From assembly GCA_013694885.1 (NCBI GenBank), contig JACDBO010000136.1, positions 1 through 5,613 on the forward strand: DNA of 5,613 bases, written 5' to 3'. The notes beneath the pieces were generated by a model, which saw only the letters and a list, made by a program, of their open reading frames with translations, had not been told where the DNA came from and did not search any database. The DNA comes from Chloroflexia bacterium (lineage in GTDB: Bacteria; Chloroflexota; Chloroflexia; Thermomicrobiales; UBA6265). Shown here in pieces: positions 1 to 4,813 of the stretch (the first letter of the stretch is position 1; each line of letters starts with the position of its first letter). The translations under genes were made by a program, and so were the position numbers.

Positions 1-704
1 CTGCAATCATGGTCGAGCCAAAAATCAGCACGCCGACTGACACGACGGTCGGCACCGTCGGCGCGCGGCGAGGTGTTGTCGTCGTCGCAAACACGGTGTT
101 CAATGCGATCTGGGGCATCCACATTTCTTACGCGGCGAAAAGCATCGTGATGAGCAATCTTGTCCACGACTGCGCCGGCGATGGGATCAGCGGTGACTCT
201 AACCATTGCGTGATCGCGGACAATATCGTCTATAACGTTGCCAAGTCGGAGCAACCGGCGGACCAACTCGGTGGCGCACAGGGCGGCATTCGCTGGTGGG
301 GAAAGAATTGCATCTTCCAGGGGAACTACGTCTTCGACAACCAGATCGTCAAGACGACTCCATACGGCATTGCGGTGGATGATGCCCACCATGTCATCGT
401 TGACAACCACCTCGAAGGCTGCCTGACCGGCGCTATCTCAACCAGTACCGGCACAACGAATCGAATCGTCAACAACGAGTGGCAAGAGCTGCGGGGCGCG
501 GTGAGTCTAGCCCATGGTGCGTCGCCATACACCTTCACGGCCGGCCCCAAGCCGGAAGTGCTCTACGTCGTTGGCGGCTCAGTGAGTGGCATCACAAAGA
601 ACGACATGAGACTGCCGACGAACGGCGCGATTGACCTCGAGCCGGGAGAGAGCATCTCCATCACCTACAGCATCGCACCCATCCTGATGCGGGAGCGAAA
701 GTAG
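1..704 (+). CDS. Right-handed parallel beta-helix repeat protein, 5'-truncated by window edge
   Basis: The frame is open from the first bases to TAG at 702-704. The ATG at position 9 is only the first Met in view, and no stop or ribosome site precedes it, so the gene almost certainly begins upstream. Counting from that Met, residues ~22-160 show the beta-helix pattern: short hydrophobic strands alternating with Asn/Gly/Asp turns, such as VVVVANTVF, IVMSNLVHD, VIADNIVYN, IFQGNYVFD, VIVDNHLEG and RIVNNEWQE, spaced about 20-25 residues. The last ~50 residues form a separate beta-rich tail with PGESISITYS close to the C-terminus. Proteins of this fold include polysaccharide lyases, glycoside hydrolases, epimerases and phage tail spikes. 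No catalytic residues can be assigned here, so the substrate is unknown. A nearby polysaccharide co-polymerase makes a role in polysaccharide processing or binding plausible (inference). Sure of the fold class, unsure of activity. Confidence 0.8.
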   Translation, partial: AIMVEPKISTPTDTTVGTVGARRGVVVVANTVFNAIWGIHISYAAKSIVMSNLVHDCAGDGISGDSNHCVIADNIVYNVAKSEQPADQLGGAQGGIRWWGKNCIFQGNYVFDNQIVKTTPYGIAVDDAHHVIVDNHLEGCLTGAISTSTGTTNRIVNNEWQELRGAVSLAHGASPYTFTAGPKPEVLYVVGGSVSGITKNDMRLPTNGAIDLEPGESISITYSIAPILMRERK

Positions 705-732
705 AGGCAACATCAGCACGCCGCTCTAGTGC

Positions 733-906
733 ATGCGCATCGTACCTCTTGACGACACCAGCGAAAGCAACCGACTACCACTCAATGGCCCCGCGCAGAT
801 TTACAAGGGCATGACGACGGGCGCGCCCGGTTGTCCATTCTGCCCAGTGGTATGGCCCTTCTCACGATGGCAAATCGCCGCAATCGCGTGCGCGACAGGC
901 GCGTAG
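733..906 (+). CDS. Possible small hypothetical protein, 57 aa
   Basis: ATG at 733 opens a frame that runs to TAG at 904-906. The product has a polar N-terminus (MRIVPLDDTSE), a central CPFCP motif (a CxxC pair) and a short hydrophobic C-terminal stretch (WQIAAIACATGA). It lies 28 bp after the beta-helix stop on the same strand. No good ribosome site sits at the right distance; the nearest purine run (gagg at 704-707) is about 25 bases upstream. I do not recognise a family. An overlapping frame (open from 815 to 1039) is also stop-free, which shows how easily such frames arise here. It is probably chance and is listed only because the CxxC pair and intact start might matter to a homology search. 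Confidence 0.15.
   Translation: MRIVPLDDTSESNRLPLNGPAQIYKGMTTGAPGCPFCPVVWPFSRWQIAAIACATGA
818..829. repeat. 12-bp perfect palindrome
   Basis: CGGGCGCGCCCG equals its own reverse complement. It sits alone in the 705-1133 gap. It has no T-run after it, so it is not an intrinsic terminator. It could be a dimeric protein site or simply a chance result of high GC. Confidence 0.35.
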
Positions 907-1099
907 CATCATGCTTACTTTCCCACTGGATGCCACGCACTCCGACATGGGACAATGGATCTGGATCGAGGCCGAGGCAGTGCCGGCGTCGTTAGATACG
1001 GACGTAGGCGGTGGGCGGCTGGGGTGGCTGGACGGTTAGCGAGACCGCAACGGCAAGGTGAGCCGTCCCGATCCTTCGTCGATACATCCGCAGCCGGGA

Positions 1100-1113
1100 G
1101 ACCGCAGACGGTC
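1100..1113 (+). promoter_or_regulatory. Small hairpin just upstream of the SOD gene start
   Basis: GACCG (1100-1104) and CGGTC (1109-1113) are perfect inverted repeats around a CAGA loop. The hairpin ends 20 bases before the GTG at 1134. A related direct-repeat copy of the left part (GAGACCGCAACGG, 1041-1053) lies 57 bp upstream. It could be a small 5' UTR stem or an operator half-site, but its short length makes chance likely. Confidence 0.2.
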
Positions 1114-1133
1114 GTGAGATGTGAGAATGACCC

Positions 1134-2627
1134 GTGCAGCCCCGGCTCGCCCTCGTAACTACGTTGCTCGTTGTTCCGGCCTGCCTGTTCGTGCGTGATC
1201 TCGCCGCACACGGCGAACCGGAGATCCCAGCACCCGAGGAATGCCGGGTGGCCCCGCGGGTTCCGGCTGACCTCACGCGGACCTCGGCCGGTGGCGTCGG
1301 GGGAACACCCAACCCAGAGCAGCAACCTGACGCCGCCGATTCCATCCCGTTCATCATGCCCGCAGGCGAGTCTGCTGATGAGGCCACCGTTCTCCAAGTG
1401 TCCACCACCGTACTAGAAGTCCTGGCGTGCCAGAATGCCGGAGATCCGCTGCGCACCTCCGCGCTCTACACAGAAAGCTTCCAGCGCCGTCTTAGCCAGA
1501 ACCCGGTCTATCCATGGCGGCTGGATCCGCTCTCGCCGGGATCCACTCCACTACCGGAGACGGGGCGTCATGCGCTTCTTTCGGTCGTGCATATCCGCGC
1601 TTTCGACGATGGCCGGGTAGGCGCACTGATTCACACCAATAGCCCGCGCGATCCGCGGCCCGAGGAGGTCACCTTCATAACGTTTGTACAGAAGGATGGC
1701 CGTTGGCTCATCGAGGCGATAGCCCAGGAACGCGCCGGGACCCAACCTCTGACCGCACTTGCGACCTTGAAAGATGCAGCGGGATCGACGGTGGGGACGG
1801 CGACGCTCACGCAGGAATTTGGGGGCTGGGTGACGGTCAGTGTGACGCTAGACGGTGCGCCCCCCGGCGGACACGCCGTTCATGTCCACGATACTGGAAC
1901 CTGCGACTCCGGAGAAGATGAGCCATTCACCTCTGCTGGTGACCACTTCAATCCAAATGGAGCGATGCACCCGAACCATGCCGGTGACCTGGGGAATATG
2001 GGCACCGACACAGACGGCCGCGGCGAGCACTGGACGGGCTCGGATCGCTTCACTCTGTCGCAGGGTCCAACTTCACTCATGGATACCGACGGTAGTGCGC
2101 TCATCATACATGCTGGTATGGACCTTGAGATGTCCGAGCCTGAGGGTAACAGCGGTTCGAGGATCGCCTGTGGCGTGATCACCATGGCCGACCTCGGCGC
2201 TCCTGTCAGCGACGGCGGTGCCAACCTCACAATGCTGGCGCTCGGCGGCCTCGTCCTTGGATCAGGTGGGCTGCTCGCGATGCAGGGCTGGCGCGCCCAC
2301 CGGCGCCGCGCCGCGCGGCAGCAGCGGAGGCGTCACGCAAGTTCCCGCCGATCGGGTCGAGATCGAACGCACCAGGGTGATGGTACTCACTTGGCTCGAA
2401 CGATTGGTCGACAGCTCACAATTTTCATCTCACCCAGCGGTCTAACTCTCGCTGAAATGGTTGAATCCCGCGCCCATGCCAGGAAACGACGCGCTCCGCA
2501 GCGAGCCAGGGGGCGAACGGTCGTCTCTCTAGCCCAACCACTCCGCAAGGTCACCATGGTGGTTGTACAGCGGTCCGCTCACTCCGTGCCGTTGTCAGTG
2601 ACTCCGACCCGCCTAAGCGCCGGTTGA
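1134..2627 (+). CDS. Secreted Cu/Zn superoxide dismutase with N-terminal NTF2-like domain and C-terminal membrane anchor
   Basis: The Cu/Zn SOD domain converts superoxide to peroxide and oxygen outside the cytoplasm. The GTG at 1134 is chosen because an in-frame TGA (1128-1130) precedes it and because it gives a signal peptide at once (hydrophobic residues 5-20). The ribosome site is weak. Residues ~83-200 resemble the NTF2/SnoaL-like fold (helical start, then strands ending in DGRWLIEAIAQ); this call is moderate. Residues ~206-350 are a Cu/Zn SOD: HVH (H250, H252), bridging H271 in SAGDHFNP, zinc ligands H279, H282 and D285 in HPNHAGDLGN, copper ligand H326 in ALIIHAG, the active-site Arg R343, and the Cys pair C257/C346 in GSRIACGVI. 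The loop between H279 and H282 is short. A membrane segment (~365-385) followed by RRRAARQQRRR suggests C-terminal anchoring. Residues ~395-497 are basic and unstructured, and the reading may be shifted there. The 3' end overlaps the opposing kinase gene by 49 bp. Confidence 0.87.
   Translation: MQPRLALVTTLLVVPACLFVRDLAAHGEPEIPAPEECRVAPRVPADLTRTSAGGVGGTPNPEQQPDAADSIPFIMPAGESADEATVLQVSTTVLEVLACQNAGDPLRTSALYTESFQRRLSQNPVYPWRLDPLSPGSTPLPETGRHALLSVVHIRAFDDGRVGALIHTNSPRDPRPEEVTFITFVQKDGRWLIEAIAQERAGTQPLTALATLKDAAGSTVGTATLTQEFGGWVTVSVTLDGAPPGGHAVHVHDTGTCDSGEDEPFTSAGDHFNPNGAMHPNHAGDLGNMGTDTDGRGEHWTGSDRFTLSQGPTSLMDTDGSALIIHAGMDLEMSEPEGNSGSRIACGVITMADLGAPVSDGGANLTMLALGGLVLGSGGLLAMQGWRAHRRRAARQQRRRHASSRRSGRDRTHQGDGTHLARTIGRQLTIFISPSGLTLAEMVESRAHARKRRAPQRARGRTVVSLAQPLRKVTMVVVQRSAHSVPLSVTPTRLSAG
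2320..2627 (+). other. Questionable 3' extension of the SOD reading frame
   Basis: After the membrane segment and Arg cluster, where proteins of this layout normally end within a few residues, the frame continues about 100 codons. This part is rich in Arg, Ser, His and Thr. Its codons lose the G/C third-position preference of the SOD domain (CGA, ACT, GGT, TCT and CTA become common). In the +1 frame the same DNA reads VPADRVEIERTRVMVLTWLE and so on, to TAA at 2443-2445, which looks more protein-like. Either an indel has shifted the frame near the GC-rich stretch at ~2300-2335, or an original stop was lost and this is non-coding DNA read through. I cannot decide between these without homologues. 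Confidence 0.45.
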
Positions 2628-4228
2628 GCCGCTTTTGAACGGGTCGAGGGTGTGGCCTTCTCCGGGTAGGTGTCCGAGTAGTAGTGATGCCCCGGACCCT
2701 CGTTTCGTCGCAGTTGGTTAAGAACTACGCCAATGACACGGATATCGCCTTGCTGGAAAGCGCGTGCCGCATCGGTCAGCGCTTCCGTTCGGGTATGACC
2801 AGCTCGGCAAACCAGCATGACCCCGTCGGTCTTCCTCGCGACGGCAAGTGGGTCGCTGACTGCGAGCACTGGTGGCGTGTCGATTAGAATTATATCTGCC
2901 TCCTTGGCAATTTCCGCCAGCAAGTCGGACAGGCGGTCGAGGCTCAGGAGGTCAGCCGGGTTAGGCGGCAGCGGGCCGGAAGGCACAAGTGTGAGATTGG
3001 GAATGGTGAGTCGTACCGCTCCTCGATCCCAGGAATAGTGCGGATGAGTAAGCAACGTCGTCAGGCCCGGGCCCTCGCGGAGGCCAAAGTAATGGTGTTG
3101 GCTTGGGCGCCGGAGGTCGGCGTCGATGATCACCGTGGCGAACCCGGCCTGGGCCATCGCGATACCGAGGTTCGCCGTGACCGTGCTCTTGCCTTCAGCG
3201 TGGCCAGGACTCGTGATGACGAGGGTATTGATCCGCTTGGCTGCATTGGCGAACTCCATATTCGTCCGCAGCAGTCTCACCGCCTCGGCGGGCGGTGAGT
3301 TAGGACGAGAGGAAGCAAAGAGTTGCTCCTTCCCGGTGCGAAGCTTGGGGTCGGTGGCAATGGCAGCGAGCAGGGGAGCCCCAGTCAAGACGACAAAGTC
3401 ACTGTCGACCTTCACAGAAGTGTCCAGGTAGGTGATCAGCCCGACCGCACCGAGCGCAATCAATAGGCCAGCCGCAACGCCCAACGCCGCGCTGCGGCGG
3501 ACACGTGGCGCGTAGGGCACTTCTGGGAGGACCGCCCGCTCGGCGACAGCAACCTTCGTCTGCTTTCCTGCGATATCAACAACGATGGAACGGTCAATGA
3601 GCTGCAGCTCAGTCCACTCGCGGGCAAGACGCTCGCGGTCAGCCGTGAGGGAAGTGATCTGTCGCCGGACGGCGGGATCGTTCGCATCAGCGGCTGCTTC
3701 GAGCACTCCGAGCTGCTCGTCTGCCTGAGCCAGTTCATCCCCCGTTTGACGGATCTCCTGCTCGATAGCGCCGCGAGTCTGACTAATCTCCGCAGCAGCG
3801 ACCTCAGCAACATATGACTCGAACTCGGTTGCGATCGTGTTGGCGATAAGCGCAGCCTGTGCGGGGTCCGGTGAGGAAACCGACACCTCGATCAACTGCG
3901 TATCCTGGATGGTGGACACCGTGACGAAATCCTGCAGCTCATCAACGCTGTACGAGAGATTTCGCTCGTCGATAACTCGCTGGAGAACAGGTTCGGTTTG
4001 TATCAGCAACCGGTAGGTTTCGGTCAGGCTTTGGCTGGCCTGTATGGCGTTGAAGTCACTCGTTCCACCAGCACCAGGGCTGACGCGAAGCATCGCGGTG
4101 GCCGAGTAGACATCCTGCTGGCGGTCGCCGGCGATGTACGCGCTTGTGCCGGCCACCAGCGGGGCAAGTAACAGGAGCCACCACCACCGCCGCGCAATAC
4201 GCACCGCATGTCGAAGATCGATTTCCAC
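2579..4228 (-). CDS. Wzz-type polysaccharide co-polymerase fused to a BY-kinase (Wzc/CpsD-like)
   Basis: This inner-membrane tyrosine autokinase of the Wzx/Wzy-dependent pathway sets chain length and drives export of capsule or exopolysaccharide. Of its 549 residues, TM1 is ~16-33 after RIARRWWW and the outer loop is ~35-240, with a coiled-coil-like part at ~145-210. The motif PEVPYAPR (235-242) leads into TM2 (~247-267). The cytoplasmic kinase has the oligomerisation motif EX2RX2R (E315, R318, R321), Walker A SPGHAEGKST (340-349, K347), Walker A' VIIDADLRRP (366-375), Walker B ILIDTPP (447-453, D450) and PPNPADLL (421-428). A short tyrosine cluster (Y516, Y517, Y521) precedes a basic tail. 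It is shorter than E. coli Wzc (about 720 aa), mainly in the outer loop. Start is GTG with GAGG eight bases upstream. No partner phosphatase or polymerase is in view. 'Chain-length determinant' ParA-like ATPase is the only serious alternative name. Confidence 0.95.
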   Translation of the reverse strand: MEIDLRHAVRIARRWWWLLLLAPLVAGTSAYIAGDRQQDVYSATAMLRVSPGAGGTSDFNAIQASQSLTETYRLLIQTEPVLQRVIDERNLSYSVDELQDFVTVSTIQDTQLIEVSVSSPDPAQAALIANTIATEFESYVAEVAAAEISQTRGAIEQEIRQTGDELAQADEQLGVLEAAADANDPAVRRQITSLTADRERLAREWTELQLIDRSIVVDIAGKQTKVAVAERAVLPEVPYAPRVRRSAALGVAAGLLIALGAVGLITYLDTSVKVDSDFVVLTGAPLLAAIATDPKLRTGKEQLFASSRPNSPPAEAVRLLRTNMEFANAAKRINTLVITSPGHAEGKSTVTANLGIAMAQAGFATVIIDADLRRPSQHHYFGLREGPGLTTLLTHPHYSWDRGAVRLTIPNLTLVPSGPLPPNPADLLSLDRLSDLLAEIAKEADIILIDTPPVLAVSDPLAVARKTDGVMLVCRAGHTRTEALTDAARAFQQGDIRVIGVVLNQLRRNEGPGHHYYSDTYPEKATPSTRSKAAQPALRRVGVTDNGTE

Positions 4229-4236
4229 TATTAGCG

Positions 4237-4240
4237 CCTC
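4237..4240 (-). promoter_or_regulatory. Ribosome binding site of the co-polymerase/kinase gene
   Basis: On the minus strand GAGG precedes the GTG start (4226-4228) by eight bases. This supports the GTG over later Met codons, as does the positively charged, tryptophan-rich N-terminus directly before TM1. Confidence 0.6.
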
Positions 4241-4272
4241 GATCTGAATTGGCCGAAAAGCTCCAGCGCGCT

Positions 4273-4302
4273 CGTATATTGTGTGGTTCTGAGAGCCAAC
4301 AA
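4273..4302 (-). promoter_or_regulatory. Weak candidate promoter for the co-polymerase/kinase gene
   Basis: On the minus strand TTGTTG (4297-4302) and TATACG (4273-4278) are 18 bases apart. They match the sigma-70 boxes at three and four of six positions. Transcription would start about 37 bases before the GTG. It is the best pair I found on this strand of the divergent gap, but it is weak. Confidence 0.25.
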
Positions 4303-4419
4303 AACATAGTGTACAAGGCGTCCTGGACGGAGGCTAGGGTATAAACACTCTCTCCCATTACGGTCGGCGTTCATGATCGATGTCCATCTCGACGTCCTCA
4401 TCCGGTCGTTGACGAGGTG

Positions 4420-4584
4420 ATGTCTGCGGCCACCTTGCATGACTTGCTCGTCCGCCAACAACTGACGGGCTGTCTTGCGGTGGCTGGTCATGCGCATGTC
4501 GCTGAGAGGCAATTCACCGGCCAGCTCTCCCCATTTTGGCTAGTCATTTCGGCGATTGACCCTCGGCGGGATACTGCCATATAG
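4420..4584 (+). CDS. Possible small hypothetical protein, 54 aa
   Basis: ATG at 4420 opens to TAG at 4582-4584. The product has a normal amino-acid mix, with an amphipathic start (MSAATLHDLLVRQQLTG) and a hydrophobic patch FWLVISAI near the end. The frame is stop-free upstream to 4345. GAGGTG directly abuts the ATG, but only two bases separate GAGG from it, which is too close for a normal ribosome site. Its stop falls inside the -10 box of the promoter for the next gene. About 60 percent of its third positions are G or C, less than in the final gene. I recognise no family. It could be a decayed gene fragment, a small gene or chance. Confidence 0.2.
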   Translation: MSAATLHDLLVRQQLTGCLAVAGHAHVAERQFTGQLSPFWLVISAIDPRRDTAI

Positions 4585-4585
4585 T
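4556..4585 (+). promoter_or_regulatory. Sigma-70-type promoter for the jellyroll-protein gene
   Basis: The -35 box TTGACC (4556-4561) and the -10 box TATAGT (4580-4585) each match consensus at five of six positions, with an 18-base spacer. Transcription should begin near 4592. That leaves a leader of about 130 nt to the GTG/ATG cluster at 4721, or about 220 nt to ATG 4814. Confidence 0.6.
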
Positions 4586-4607
4586 ACTTTCGGATAGGAC
4601 ATCTGGG

Positions 4608-4622
4608 CCTGGTTCCGCCAGG
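4608..4622 (+). promoter_or_regulatory. Short hairpin in the predicted 5' leader
   Basis: CCTGG (4608-4612) and CCAGG (4618-4622) pair perfectly around a TTCCG loop, and a G-U pair can extend the stem by one. It is the first stem after the predicted transcription start. Confidence 0.4.
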
Positions 4623-4640
4623 TGCTGACAACACGTTGAA

Positions 4641-4678
4641 TCGGCGAGACCGGGTGCTGAAGTATTCGGTCTCACCGA
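4641..4678 (+). promoter_or_regulatory. Long stable hairpin in the predicted 5' leader RNA
   Basis: GAGACCGGGTGC (4646-4657) pairs fully with GTATTCGGTCTC (4662-4673) around a TGAA tetraloop. After one C-A mismatch, TCGG (4641-4644) pairs with CCGA (4675-4678). Three pairs in the inner stem are G-U, which pair only in plus-strand RNA; read on the other strand they become C-A mismatches. This orientation agrees with the promoter at 4556-4585. No T-run follows, so it is not an intrinsic terminator. I do not recognise a known riboswitch class. Confidence 0.55.
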
Positions 4679-4703
4679 AGATGTCGGTCGCGTTATTTGT
4701 GCG

Positions 4704-4710
4704 GGAGGTG
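4704..4710 (+). promoter_or_regulatory. Strong Shine-Dalgarno sequence before GTG ATG ATG
   Basis: GGAGGTG is a seven-base match to the 16S rRNA 3' end. It lies 10 bases before GTG 4721, which is followed directly by ATG 4724 and ATG 4727. All three are in frame with the CDS called at 4814, with no stop between. It is much the best ribosome site upstream of that gene, and it decides between a start at 4721-4727 and one at 4814. Confidence 0.5.
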
Positions 4711-4756
4711 CGCCAGCACGGTGATGATGGCGCACGGCGTAGAGCAAATAGCGCCA
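4708..4756 (+). promoter_or_regulatory. Competing inverted repeats around the ribosome site
   Basis: GTGCGCCA (4708-4715) and TGGCGCAC (4728-4735) form a perfect 8-bp stem. Its left arm takes the end of the Shine-Dalgarno sequence and its 12-base loop carries GTG 4721 and ATG 4724. The TGGCGC at 4728-4733 can instead pair with a second GCGCCA at 4751-4756, which would release the ribosome site. The two folds exclude each other. The pairing is seen directly; any switching role is inference. Confidence 0.4.
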
Positions 4757-4813
4757 ATCGCAATGAAACTCAACGTCCGCGCTTGGGGCTGTTACAGAAG
4801 TGGACGGAACAAA

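Larger units (their letters stand above)
705..1133. other. Intergenic region without a convincing gene
   Basis: About 430 bases separate the beta-helix stop from the GTG of the SOD gene. Several frames are open because the DNA is GC-rich, but none gives a recognisable product. It holds one short plus-strand ORF (733-906, listed separately), a 12-bp perfect palindrome at 818-829, two similar GAGACCGCA..CGG direct repeats at 1041-1053 and 1098-1111, and a small hairpin at 1100-1113. I see no stem followed by a T-run that would make an intrinsic terminator for the beta-helix gene, and no clear -35/-10 pair for the SOD gene. Confidence 0.6.
4229..4813. other. Divergent intergenic region between kinase and jellyroll-protein genes
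   Basis: This stretch of 585 bases lies between two genes pointing away from each other. Its left half (to ~4555) holds the kinase ribosome site, a weak minus-strand promoter and one short plus-strand ORF (4420-4584). Its right half holds a good plus-strand promoter, several inverted repeats that would fold in the plus-strand RNA, and a strong ribosome site. Base use is more AT-rich than in the flanking genes, as expected for regulatory DNA. Open minus-strand frames here give Arg-rich, unrecognisable products and are not called. Confidence 0.6.

Noticed and set aside
915..1456. Minus-strand open frames of 154-160 codons
   Set aside because: They overlap the SOD gene start and signal peptide on the other strand and give Arg/Ser/Pro-rich products with no recognisable domain.
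2560..2640. Possible intrinsic terminator between the convergent SOD and kinase genes
   Set aside because: Only short palindromes such as CACCATGGTG and AGCGGTCCGCT are present, with no long stem and no T-run on either strand.
4489..4498. CATGCGCATG palindrome
   Set aside because: A single 10-bp palindrome with no partner copy, poor position relative to either promoter and no hairpin loop; chance is sufficient.
4231..4512. Minus-strand 93-codon frame ending just before the kinase GTG
   Set aside because: The position is suggestive of an operon, but the product is Arg-rich with no recognisable fold, no ribosome site was found for its ATG, and codon use drifts along it.
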